Source: G965197555 sp965197555 (GTDB lineage Bacteria > Chloroflexota > Dehalococcoidia > Lucifugimonadales > UBA3495). Taken from it: a stretch of DNA of 64,000 nucleotides. The stretch lies in the NCBI GenBank assembly GCA_965197555.1, contig OZ240213.1:2418001-2482000 (forward strand), in the 5' to 3' direction. The notes beneath the pieces were generated by a model, which was not told the DNA's origin, ran no database searches, and worked only from the letters and a program-made list of their open reading frames with translations. The translations under genes were made by a program, and so were the position numbers. The number at the start of each line of letters is the position of its first letter. The first letter of the stretch is position 1. Positions 51,875-60,528 of this stretch are shown in pieces.

Positions 51875-52810
51875 GTGGACCACATCAACCACGGACGGGG
51901 TGAGTACCTGCGGGGCAATGTGACTACCAACACCATCGAGTCCACTTGGGCACTGAGTACAACATTCGACAGAATTCTAGCTGTCACCCGACCGCCCTCC
52001 CTTGACCGTGCCCGCGCTCGGCCCTTCCTCAAGTGGGCTGGGGGCAAGCGAGCTTTGGTACCGGAGATCGCCAAACTCCTGCCAGATACCATCAACACAT
52101 ATTGGGAGCCGTTTCTCGGTGGTGGAGCGGTTTTCTTTGCCCTGGATGGCTGGATACGAGACGCCAAGCTGTCGGACGTGAACGCCGAGCTTGCCTTGAC
52201 CTATCAGACCATCCGCAATGAGCTTGACGCGCTTCTAGCCCGACTCCAAGAACACGAAGGGTCCCACGCCGACACGAAGTATTACTACCGTGTCCGTAAG
52301 ACAGCCACCTCTCCTGATGCCGTGGAAGTTGCGGCCAGGTTCATCTATCTGAATAAGACCTGTTACAACGGACTGTACCGGGTGAACAAAAGCGGCCTTT
52401 TCAATGTTCCTAGAGGTGAATACAAGAACCGGGCTATCTGCGACACTGACAATCTCCGGGCCGTCTCCGAAGCGCTTCAAAAGGCCGTTCTAAAGCATGG
52501 GGACTTTGGGAAGGTGAAACCCTCTCTAGGCGACTTCATCTATTGCGATCCGCCCTACGATGGGACATTCGCCAGATATGGCGCCGACGGCTTTGGTGAA
52601 CCTGAGCAGCGCCGTCTCAGGGACACCGTGTTGAAGTGGCAAAGACTAGGAGCGGCGGTAATGGTCTCCAACGCGGATACACCATTTATCCGATCCCTCT
52701 ACCCCGAACCCTCTTTCACCATCCACCAAGTGTCCGCACCGAGGGATATCAACTGCAAGGGAAATGGCCGTGGCCCCACCGCCAGGTTGCTGATTACCGC
52801 TTATGCCTAG
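51875..52810 (+). CDS. DNA adenine methylase, with N-terminal ISXO2-type transposase remnant in frame
   Basis: Dam-type class D12 adenine methyltransferase. Motifs: PFLKWAGGKRALVPEI (SAM site), YWEPFLGGGAVFFAL, SDVNAELALTYQTIRN, ARFIYLNKTCYNGLYRVNKS, FIYCDPPYDGTF (catalytic DPPY). The first 30 or so residues, VDHINHGRGEYLRGNVTTNT, then IESTWAL, are the end-region of an ISXO2/IS1595 transposase (HG-GEY-RG----NTIE--W). The native start is lost or unclear; translation may begin at GTG 51875 within the remnant. It would methylate adenine, perhaps protecting DNA from the nuclease module downstream (inference). Confidence 0.85.
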   Translation: MDHINHGRGEYLRGNVTTNTIESTWALSTTFDRILAVTRPPSLDRARARPFLKWAGGKRALVPEIAKLLPDTINTYWEPFLGGGAVFFALDGWIRDAKLSDVNAELALTYQTIRNELDALLARLQEHEGSHADTKYYYRVRKTATSPDAVEVAARFIYLNKTCYNGLYRVNKSGLFNVPRGEYKNRAICDTDNLRAVSEALQKAVLKHGDFGKVKPSLGDFIYCDPPYDGTFARYGADGFGEPEQRRLRDTVLKWQRLGAAVMVSNADTPFIRSLYPEPSFTIHQVSAPRDINCKGNGRGPTARLLITAYA

Positions 52811-52878
52811 GGCTAACCGCACTGGTAGTCGCTTGGAGCAATTTGTTGGGGAACTGCTGGCAAAAGGGAACAGCCAAG

Positions 52879-53046
52879 ATGATCAGCAAGACCCAAGCCG
52901 AAACCGAAGCCCGGACCCAGAGGGTCCAAGCCCGCATGATCAAGTGCCACGGGCATTTCACCGACATCGACCGGACCGGGAACTGCCTCTACTGCGGCGG
53001 CAAGCCGGGCGGCAGCGCCGTCCGGCGCACCAACGAGGACAACTGA
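52879..53046 (+). CDS. Small zinc-knuckle-like protein
   Basis: 55 residues from ATG 52879: VQARMIKCHGHFTDIDRTGN, then CLYCGGKPGGSAV. C-x-H...C-x2-C could hold one zinc. Short charged helix in front. Unknown function. Confidence 0.5.
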   Translation: MISKTQAETEARTQRVQARMIKCHGHFTDIDRTGNCLYCGGKPGGSAVRRTNEDN

Positions 53047-53221
53047 CCCGCAGAGCAACCACCGGCATCCCCCCAATCCAAGGGAACCCGCGACCGCCGC
53101 CAAGACGGAATCAAACGAACCCCAAATTCCAGTCCCAAACTCTTGACAGGTATCCAGCGTAAGCTCCTCCCCTTCCACAGTAAAATCAGGCATACACCCA
53201 AAAATGGAAAGGGAGGACCCC

Positions 53222-54262
53222 TTGACCACTACCGAATCAGCCCCCTGGCAACAGCTCGTCTCCATGGAGCTGGACCAGCAAGACGGCCCCAGGCTCCGCA
53301 TATCCGGCGCCGGCAGGTGCAGCCGGGCCCTCGTCTACACCGCCCAGGGACTCCCCGAGTCTGACCCGCCGGACCCCCACGGCCGGAACCGGATGGCCCT
53401 GGGCCATATGGCGGAGGTCCTCATCATCCGGGACCTGGAGTCCCGGGGATGGGAGACCACCCATACCGTCCTCTCCGAGGGCGGCCAACTGGAGCTCACG
53501 GTCAACCTTCCTCAAACCGGGTTCAGCATAACCGGGCACCCCGACGGCATCTGCCGCCATCCCAAATTCACCAAGAACCTCTGGGTCACCCTCGAGTGCA
53601 AGTCGCTCAGCGCCAGCCTAGCCCTCAGGGTTGAGGAGAAAGGGGTCTTCGAAGTCTACCCCCACTACCAGACCCAGATCTGCCTCTACGCTCATGAGCT
53701 TCACCGGATGGGCCTGGTCTCCCAACCGGACAAGGGTCTGTTCGCCATGATGGACCGGGACGGACGCCCCCTGTCCCCGGAGCGAGTCTCCTGGGACCCG
53801 GGGACGGCCGACCGGGCCATGGAGAAGCTGGAAACCGTCATCCAGCAGGCCCAGGCGGACGAAGTACCCGAGCGGCCCCACCTCTCGGGATCCCTCGATT
53901 GCCGGTACTGCAGCTATCATGGCAAATGCCGAGGTCCCCGGGTCGAGTACGACCCGCCGGAAGACGGCCGGCCGGCATCCCTCAAGAAGGACGACCCCAA
54001 GCTCATGGCCGCTGCGGAGCAGTGGCTGGCAGCCAAGCCCCAGGTGGACGACGCCACCGCTCTCCTCCGTGAGGCATCGGACCACGCCGGAAAGGCGGAC
54101 CTGCTCGTCGGGGAGAAGCTCGTCGCAGGCTACTTCAAGCCCCGGGACCCGCCGGTCTACGACCCAGAGGCCCTCGCCCGGCTGGTACCAGCCGACATCC
54201 TCCGGAAGTGCCGGGCCCCCTGGAGGTCATTCCAGAGGTTCTGGGTCCGGACCCCCAGATGA
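53222..54262 (+). CDS. RecB/Cas4-like PD-(D/E)XK exonuclease with Cys cluster
   Basis: 346 residues from TTG 53222, which has AGGGAGG upstream (ATG 53204 has none). The core: LRISGAGRCSRALVYTAQGL, MALGHMAEVLIIRDLESRGW, SITGHPDGICRHPKF (catalytic D), WVTLECKSLSASLA (E-x-K), VYPHYQTQICLYAHELHRMG (QxxxY-like). Cysteines in GRCSRA and in DCRYCSYHGKCRGP could ligate an iron-sulfur cluster as in Cas4/AddB. The C-terminus (PKLMAAAEQWLAAKPQVDDA) is helical. A DNA-end-processing nuclease is likely. No CRISPR cas1/cas2 nearby. Confidence 0.82.
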   Translation: MTTTESAPWQQLVSMELDQQDGPRLRISGAGRCSRALVYTAQGLPESDPPDPHGRNRMALGHMAEVLIIRDLESRGWETTHTVLSEGGQLELTVNLPQTGFSITGHPDGICRHPKFTKNLWVTLECKSLSASLALRVEEKGVFEVYPHYQTQICLYAHELHRMGLVSQPDKGLFAMMDRDGRPLSPERVSWDPGTADRAMEKLETVIQQAQADEVPERPHLSGSLDCRYCSYHGKCRGPRVEYDPPEDGRPASLKKDDPKLMAAAEQWLAAKPQVDDATALLREASDHAGKADLLVGEKLVAGYFKPRDPPVYDPEALARLVPADILRKCRAPWRSFQRFWVRTPR

Positions 54263-54295
54263 CGAACGGCGCAGCGAGGAAAGGAGACTGAAACA

Positions 54296-54532
54296 ATGCG
54301 AAAGATAATGGAGAAATACCGCCCCAATTCAGAACCCTTGGCTTGCCTTGAGGCCGTCTTGGGAATTGCGATCCTCACCTTCATCCTAGTTTTCTTCGAC
54401 TACCTGAGTTCGCCAGAAATATCGGACGAAATAAGCTGGTGGAAGCCGGTTTATCTGTGGATTGGGGTGGGCGCAGGAGCCCTATCCCTGGCCAGGGGCG
54501 TGCTCGACAAAATTGTTCACATCTACCGATAA
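54296..54532 (+). CDS. Small two-helix membrane protein
   Basis: 78 residues: ACLEAVLGIAILTFILVFFD (helix 1), loop SSPEISDEISWWKPV, helix 2 YLWIGVGAGALSLARGVLDK. Ggaaaggagactgaaaca precedes the ATG. AT-richer than neighbours. Unknown role between the nuclease and helicase. Confidence 0.55.
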   Translation: MRKIMEKYRPNSEPLACLEAVLGIAILTFILVFFDYLSSPEISDEISWWKPVYLWIGVGAGALSLARGVLDKIVHIYR

Positions 54533-54742
54533 GGATGATGAGAGCTGACAGTCCATTCCCTCCGAACCCAAACCGGCCTGACGACCGTCGCATCCGGCCC
54601 TTGGAAACGGAGACCCTCCTCACGGCGCCGGACCGAATCCCGGACAACCGGGCAAAAGCCGAAACAGTACCACCGGCTGGCCTTCTCCCCAATCTGGACG
54701 CCAGCCGGGCACAATAAGACCAAGCGAGACGAGGCAACAACC

Positions 54743-57388
54743 ATGACGACTCAATCTCCAGCCCTCTGCCACAGCTGCAGCGCCCCCGCCACTGCGGGAC
54801 CCGACCCGCTGCAACCCCACCTCCAACGGTGCATCCCCTGCGCCTCCATCGACACCCTCGAGATCCCCCCGAACCCCGAGCGCAAGAGCCCGGTCCCGGA
54901 ATCCGTCCTGAACGGTCCAGCCTGGACCGTCGCCAGCGAGATAGCGCCCGACGGGCAGCTGTGGGACCACCAGGCCAGGGCCCTCGAGCTCCTGACCCAG
55001 GACCATCACGTCGTCATCGCCACCGGCACCGCCTCAGGCAAGACCCTCATCTTCCAGGTGTGGGCCATGGACCTCCTTGCAGCCAATCCCCAGGCCACCG
55101 TCCTGGCCTTCTACCCAACCAAGGCTCTCGCCAACGACCAGGTACACCGGTGGCGCCAGTCCTGCGCCGCCCTGGGACTCCCCCCCGACACCGTCGGTCA
55201 GATAGACGGCGACGTCCATCCCATGGAAAGGCGCAACGCCATCATCGGGAACTCACGGATAGTCATCATGACCCCCGACGTCTGCCACGCCTGGCTCCTC
55301 CGAACGGCCGGCGCCCAGAACGTGCGCCGGTTCCTGAAAGGACTGGCCCTCGCCATCGTCGACGAGGCCCACACCTACGAGGGAGTGATGGGAAGCAACT
55401 CCGCCTACCTGTTCAGAAGGCTGGTCAGCGCCACCACCAACGCGGGAAACCTGGGGATACCCCAGCTCATCGCCGCCACCGCCACCATCCTGGACCCCGA
55501 CGGCCATCTCCGGAAACTGACCGGGCAGACCTTCTCCACCGTGAACGAGGAGGACAACGGCGCGCCCCGGCATTCCCGGACCATCCACCACCTCCCAACC
55601 GTTCCCCAAGCCATGAACCGGGAGGAGCACCTCGCCCAGCTCGTCACCTCAATAATCGACGCCGACGAGAAGGCCCAGGTCATCGCCTTCGCCGACTCCC
55701 GGCAGGGAGTGGAACGCATCGTCCAACAGATCAACCGGCCGGACGCCGTCATGCCGTACCGGTCCGGGTACCAGCCCCAGGAACGCCGGAACATCGAGGA
55801 CCGGCTCCGGAGCAACTCCATCCGGGCCGTCATTGCGACCTCCGCCCTGGAGCTCGGGATTGACATGCCGGACCTCGACTACGGAATCAACCTGGGCCTT
55901 CCCCCCACCAGGAAACAGTTCCACCAGCGATTGGGACGGGTGGGCCGGACTCAACCCGGCACATTCATCGTCCTGGCCGACGCGGACCAATTCACCTCGT
56001 ACGGAGAGACCCTGAAGGACTACTACGGAAACTCCGTGGAGGACTCGCACCTCTACCTGGACAACGAGTTCATCAAGTTCCACCAAGCCCTCTGCCTGAA
56101 GTCGGAGCTCGAACACTCCGAACAGAACACGATGGTCCCGCCCGGGTACTGCGAATGGCCCGACGGGTTCGAAATGTCCCTCCGGTACACCCACGGCCGC
56201 ATCCCGGACCACCTCAGCCGGCCGGCGCTCCGTTCCCCCAACCACACCCCCCAGATCGAGCACAGCCTCAGGAGCACTGGAGAGGAGGACATCGCCATCT
56301 TCCCAACAGACGCCAGGAACACCAACTCGGCCCCCCTTGGAAAGATCACCGTCTCCCAGGCCATCAAGGAGGCCTACCCGGGAGCCGTCTACCGCCACTT
56401 CGGAAAGTCCTACCGGATCGAGCAATGGAACCGGCGTAGGGAGGACCAGCAACCCTACATGAGGGCCACTCCCCTGGCCCAGCCCGGGCCCCGGACCGAC
56501 CCCGTGCTCCGGCAGACAGCAACGGTCCACGCCGGACACGAGGAAACCGTCCGGACCCGCTGGAAGACCGGAGACCGCGGCTACGGAGCCCAGACACCCG
56601 TCACCATAACCGTATCCGTGGAGGGATACGAGGAACGGCAAGGACAGAGAGGGCCGGCCGGAAAGAGGCACATCGCCTACTACCACGACCTGCAGAACAC
56701 GGACCCCCGGAAGACCCGGAAGCAGCACGAGTTCCCCACCACCGGAATAATCATCCGGATAGACGACCCCTGGTTCGCCGGACAGGCCGGGACCGCGTGG
56801 CAGGCCCGAAACCAGCTGGCGCAGGCCCTGAGGACCCACCTCGCCTACCAGCGAAGCATCAACCTGGCCGACCTGGGCCTGAGCGTGGATAACATCATCA
56901 TCCAGACCCAAAGGGGGTACCACGCATCCTTCAGCTCCATCCTGGTCTTCGACAACGTCTACGGCGGGCTGGGACTCGTCCAACACCTGTACGATCACCT
57001 TCCAAAATACGCCCAGGCAATCGCAAGCTCCACCCCGCCGGGGAGAAACGACGACGGATCGTACTCCGCCAACGCGGAGCGGTTCAGCCAGTGGACTAGG
57101 GACATCCGGGAAGGCCGACCCACGGACCTCCAAGAACCCGGTGAAACTGACTGGTGGCGCGTCGTCCGGCCCCAGAGCCCCGTTACGGTCTTCTCCAGCC
57201 AACAGGACGGAATGACCCAGGGCGAGGTCGTCAGGGCCGAATGGGACGACGGAATCGTCTACGTCGTGGATACCGAAGACGGGACACTGCACGCCCGGGA
57301 CTCGGCGGTCGAGGCCGGAGGGCCCGAGTTCGACTGGCTCCTCTGGCACCCAGCCACCGGACAGCATCAACAGCTCAGCAGCGAGTAG
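54743..57388 (+). CDS. DEAH-box superfamily 2 helicase, Hrq1/MrfA-like with C-terminal DUF1998-like part
   Basis: 881 residues. An N-terminal Cys motif (LCHSCSAPATAGPDPLQPHL, CIPCAS) precedes the helicase core: VVIATGTASGKTLIFQVWAM (motif I, near 92), FYPTKALANDQVHRW (Ia), IVDEAHTYEGVMGS (II, near 205), AATATI (III), VIAFADSRQGVERIVQQINR (IV), VIATSALELGIDMPDLDYGI (V), FHQRLGRVGRTQPGTFIVLA (VI). The C-terminal region has SSILVFDNVYGGLGLVQHLY, as in DUF1998-type helicases (MrfA, Hrq1, DrmA-associated). DNA repair or defence role. The stretch after the stop to 57597 has no gene. Confidence 0.85.
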   Translation: MTTQSPALCHSCSAPATAGPDPLQPHLQRCIPCASIDTLEIPPNPERKSPVPESVLNGPAWTVASEIAPDGQLWDHQARALELLTQDHHVVIATGTASGKTLIFQVWAMDLLAANPQATVLAFYPTKALANDQVHRWRQSCAALGLPPDTVGQIDGDVHPMERRNAIIGNSRIVIMTPDVCHAWLLRTAGAQNVRRFLKGLALAIVDEAHTYEGVMGSNSAYLFRRLVSATTNAGNLGIPQLIAATATILDPDGHLRKLTGQTFSTVNEEDNGAPRHSRTIHHLPTVPQAMNREEHLAQLVTSIIDADEKAQVIAFADSRQGVERIVQQINRPDAVMPYRSGYQPQERRNIEDRLRSNSIRAVIATSALELGIDMPDLDYGINLGLPPTRKQFHQRLGRVGRTQPGTFIVLADADQFTSYGETLKDYYGNSVEDSHLYLDNEFIKFHQALCLKSELEHSEQNTMVPPGYCEWPDGFEMSLRYTHGRIPDHLSRPALRSPNHTPQIEHSLRSTGEEDIAIFPTDARNTNSAPLGKITVSQAIKEAYPGAVYRHFGKSYRIEQWNRRREDQQPYMRATPLAQPGPRTDPVLRQTATVHAGHEETVRTRWKTGDRGYGAQTPVTITVSVEGYEERQGQRGPAGKRHIAYYHDLQNTDPRKTRKQHEFPTTGIIIRIDDPWFAGQAGTAWQARNQLAQALRTHLAYQRSINLADLGLSVDNIIIQTQRGYHASFSSILVFDNVYGGLGLVQHLYDHLPKYAQAIASSTPPGRNDDGSYSANAERFSQWTRDIREGRPTDLQEPGETDWWRVVRPQSPVTVFSSQQDGMTQGEVVRAEWDDGIVYVVDTEDGTLHARDSAVEAGGPEFDWLLWHPATGQHQQLSSE

Positions 57389-57597
57389 CCAGGGCGGAGC
57401 CCGTAACCGTGTCGGGCCTCACACCGGCTCCGGTCTCCCACCGCAACTGCGTCCGCCACAGCGCCATCCCCCCCGGAACAACCAATCCCCCTGGCCAATC
57501 CTTGCTCTCCACGTTTACACCCACAGCCGCACCCTGTGACATGCAAGGGGACTAGAGACACGCCAGGACGCAAGTCCCACCCAAAGGAGACTCCCCA

Positions 57598-58350
57598 ATG
57601 GAACCCGACACGGACCAAACCAGGAAATTCCCGGCTGCCGCCGGAGGAGACCACACGGTCCAGCTCACCCACCTCAAAGCCCACCTGAAATTCCAGAAAC
57701 AGGACCAATGCGATAGGGCGAAGATCAGCTGGAACACGATCATCACCCGGGCCCAGTCCCGCCTGCACATAACCCTGGAACTCAACGAGAAGATAAACAG
57801 CAAGACGCCCGGCTTCCACCGCCCGGGAAAGGTCGATACCCCGGACGGGCAGAGAAAGCTCCGGAGCTTCGCCTCCCACGCGAGAACGGGTATCTTCCAC
57901 GGCGGAGACGGAAACGTCCGGCTCCCCTGGAACCTCAGGTACCGGATGTACCGGGCCCAGAGGCCTCAACTCTCCGACCAAGCCTTCCGGGAAATCGAGG
58001 ACGAACGGCCCCAGCCCCGGATACCCCGGAAGGAGCAGGAATTCCCCATGGAGTTCCAGCACAAGCTGGCCCTCCGGCAGGAAACCTGCCGTCTCATCCA
58101 GCTGCAGGGCGCAAATCCCAGGCATCACAAAGAGGCGGTCATCCTCACGGTCCATCCCTGCCGGATAGCCGGCAGAAACGTCCTGGAAACCGAGACGGAC
58201 GAAAAGGGGTTCTGCCTCCACTGCGGCTCCCGCATGACCCAACTCAACCTGAAGGAAGCCGCCTACGACCCCGGAGAGGAACCGGTATACATCGAACAAG
58301 GAAGCTGGCGAAGGACCCCGGGGCAGGAGCAGACGGCCCAGGCCGCCTAA
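57598..58350 (+). CDS. Hypothetical protein with C-terminal Cys pair
   Basis: 250 residues, ATG after aaaggagactcccca. Helical, basic: HLKAHLKFQKQDQCDRAKIS, SRLHITLELNEKINSKTPGF, QHKLALRQETCRLIQLQGAN. GFCLHCGSRMTQLN near residue 205 is a CxxC knuckle. It sits between the helicase and the DGQHR gene with similar codon use, suggesting one operon. No family recognised. Confidence 0.6.
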   Translation: MEPDTDQTRKFPAAAGGDHTVQLTHLKAHLKFQKQDQCDRAKISWNTIITRAQSRLHITLELNEKINSKTPGFHRPGKVDTPDGQRKLRSFASHARTGIFHGGDGNVRLPWNLRYRMYRAQRPQLSDQAFREIEDERPQPRIPRKEQEFPMEFQHKLALRQETCRLIQLQGANPRHHKEAVILTVHPCRIAGRNVLETETDEKGFCLHCGSRMTQLNLKEAAYDPGEEPVYIEQGSWRRTPGQEQTAQAA

Positions 58351-58434
58351 AGACCATCGCCGCACAAACGCCCGCTCCGACCGGCGTAGTACGCTGAACC
58401 TGCAGCCTACGCCAGCCCAAAGGAGCGGACCCCA

Positions 58435-59562
58435 ATGGCCACACCCTTCACCAAGCCCGCCATCCCGTTCACCCAGACCAGCCGCACCGGCTGGGTCCTC
58501 ACCATGACCGTTGGAGAGATCACCCGGATTCTCCCAGCAAGGGAGCCCGAGCAACTCTCACTATTCACCGACACCAACCGCCCCATCACGCCCCGGCACC
58601 TGGACAGCATCGAAAAGTTTCTCACCGACACCCCTCACTGGGCGATGCCGGCCATCGTCCTCTCAGCCACCCCGGGGACAATCAAAAGCCTCAAAGGAAC
58701 AATCACCGGGGATTCATCCGCCCTCCAAGTCCTCGACGGACAGCACCGGCTCCAAGCCTTCTCCAACACCCTGCGCCAGCTCGAAGCCCAGCCGTCAAAC
58801 GACGAAGAGTCCAAGACCAGACTGGATGACCTGAGCGGGCAGGAACTCCCGGTGGTGATCTTCGAGGTAGAGAGCAACAGCGACCACCGCCAACTGTTCG
58901 CCTGGTTCGCCCGGAACAGGCCCATTGAGCCAGCGGTCCGGGAGTTCTTCGACGACAGTGACCCCTTCGGAAAAGTGGCGAAGAACGCCATGGAAAAATC
59001 CGTAGTCCTCATAGACAGGGTCACCTGGAAGTCAAAAAACGTGCCACCCAAGGGCGACGAGGCAAGGAAACTACTGTCCCTCAACTGGCTCAAGGAAACC
59101 GTGATCACCATCAGGATGGGGGTCAGGAAAACGCCCAAGCAAGCCGACCGGGACGCCTGCTGGCAGGAGGACGTCCAACACGAGCTCCTCGAACTCACCG
59201 TCGAGTTTTTCGACCAGTTCCTACCCAGATGCCTTCCCAACTACTCCACCATCGACAACCTTGACGAACTGGACCGGACCATCCTCAACCAGAGAAGTCT
59301 GAGCTACGCACTCAACCCCCTGGTAGTCCGGCTCATCGCCAACGCATGGGCCAGGTGGAAACTGGACCGCAAGAGGGATCCGGCCCAATTGGCCCCGGTG
59401 ATCGGGACCTTGAACCTCCAGATGGCCGACCCGGACACCGACCTAGAAGGAGCCCTCGGAGTGGTGACCGGAACCCGGAAGAAGTTCGAGGGGCTGAGAA
59501 AACAGGCCTGGGAGACCGCCACCACGGAGATCATGAGGAGAGCACAGGAGCAAACCGGCTGA
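58435..59562 (+). CDS. DGQHR-domain (DndB-like) protein
   Basis: 375 residues, behind aaaggagcggacccc. Diagnostic motif VLDGQHRLQAFSNTL near residue 100, with RPITPRHLDSIEKFLTDTPH before it and FEVESNSDHRQLFAWFARNR after it. DndB regulates or tunes the Dnd phosphorothioate system; DGQHR proteins also stand in other defence clusters. No dndCDE-like gene is seen here, so its partner may be the nearby helicase and nuclease (inference). Confidence 0.82.
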   Translation: MATPFTKPAIPFTQTSRTGWVLTMTVGEITRILPAREPEQLSLFTDTNRPITPRHLDSIEKFLTDTPHWAMPAIVLSATPGTIKSLKGTITGDSSALQVLDGQHRLQAFSNTLRQLEAQPSNDEESKTRLDDLSGQELPVVIFEVESNSDHRQLFAWFARNRPIEPAVREFFDDSDPFGKVAKNAMEKSVVLIDRVTWKSKNVPPKGDEARKLLSLNWLKETVITIRMGVRKTPKQADRDACWQEDVQHELLELTVEFFDQFLPRCLPNYSTIDNLDELDRTILNQRSLSYALNPLVVRLIANAWARWKLDRKRDPAQLAPVIGTLNLQMADPDTDLEGALGVVTGTRKKFEGLRKQAWETATTEIMRRAQEQTG

Positions 59563-59586
59563 GCCAGGTCACCCAATCAGGACGAT

Positions 59587-60342
59587 ATGACAGCTACGCC
59601 TCAGCTGCCAAGTAGACTCACAAACAGCCAGCCCAACAGACCGCCAGCGGAGGGAAACGGCATGACCCGGTTCGCAGACGAAATCATCATGAGCGCCGAG
59701 CACTACCCCCCGCGGTTGAAATCGCCCTTCCTGGACGGAATGGCCAGGCTGCTCAAGAACCACACCACCAAGCGGATCCTGGTCGACGCGCCGCAGTGGG
59801 AGGCGTTCTTCCAAGCCGACCCACTTCCCAAGGAGGTGCTGAGCCAGCTCCACTGGCCCTTCGACAACGCAATATACCTCGATCCCACCCACCCCATCAT
59901 GCCCGCAGACATGGACATCGTCGACCATGCCCTGAAAGAAAGCATCAACGCACAGGGCGAAGACGTAGACGACGGAGAGAAATCATACATCCGGGCCATG
60001 GTCATCCTCCCCACCGGAGAGAGAAGGACCCTCTGCATCCTCAACTCCTGGAAGGGCCAAATGATGAGCGCCACATGCGAACTCAACCTCCAACAGGGAA
60101 CCGCACATGGCGAACCACCACCAGGGTTCACCCCCCAACAGGATCAGGCCCCACCAGCGGGGGCTGAAGCACTCCAAGTACATACCGGCCACCAGAAGGC
60201 TCAGCGGAGACCGGCTAGGGACTGCGGAGGAACAAAACACCGAGCCAGACCAAGGAGAATTGAATGTTTGTGTCCACTGGCGCGGAGAAGCCCCCGCAAC
60301 CGACGCTGCCGGGGCTTCCTTCAAGGGCAATCCTTGGCGTAA
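59587..60342 (+). CDS. Hypothetical protein, C-terminal part doubtful
   Basis: The first 175 or so residues look real: MTRFADEIIMSAEHYPPRLK (possible true start at ATG 59662), SPFLDGMARLLKNHTTKRIL, DNAIYLDPTHPIMPADMDIV and TLCILNSWKGQMMSATCELN. After about 60105 the frame turns Arg/Pro-rich, and another frame (from ATG 60107, ANHHQGSPPNRIRPHQRGLK) seems as likely. The end of the accessory block probably lies near 60390. Confidence 0.45.
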   Translation: MTATPQLPSRLTNSQPNRPPAEGNGMTRFADEIIMSAEHYPPRLKSPFLDGMARLLKNHTTKRILVDAPQWEAFFQADPLPKEVLSQLHWPFDNAIYLDPTHPIMPADMDIVDHALKESINAQGEDVDDGEKSYIRAMVILPTGERRTLCILNSWKGQMMSATCELNLQQGTAHGEPPPGFTPQQDQAPPAGAEALQVHTGHQKAQRRPARDCGGTKHRARPRRIECLCPLARRSPRNRRCRGFLQGQSLA

Positions 60343-60528
60343 AGAGTTAAACTCGCAGCTGAGCGAGACGACGGAGGGGCAATGTTTGATTTGCCCAGGC
60401 TGAGGGATTGGGGGATATGTCTGTGTGGACCGGCCGCTGCCGGCATTGGCCGGCGTTGGATTGGCGGCGGGCGTAGGCCAGTATAACTCTGTGGGCCGTG
60501 AGGGGTCTTCAGGACCAAGCAGGCGCTG

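Noticed and set aside
53047..53221. Leaderless start at ATG 53204 for the RecB/Cas4-like gene
   Set aside because: The TTG at 53222 has a good AGGGAGG site at proper spacing; the ATG has none and the extra residues look unstructured.
55649..58554. Long minus-strand frames opposite the DEAH helicase and following genes
   Set aside because: Gly/Val-rich shadows of genes with clear plus-strand motifs.
60390..60528. tRNA or attachment site at the right edge of the accessory block
   Set aside because: No cloverleaf or CCA end could be drawn, and no matching direct repeat was found at the left side.
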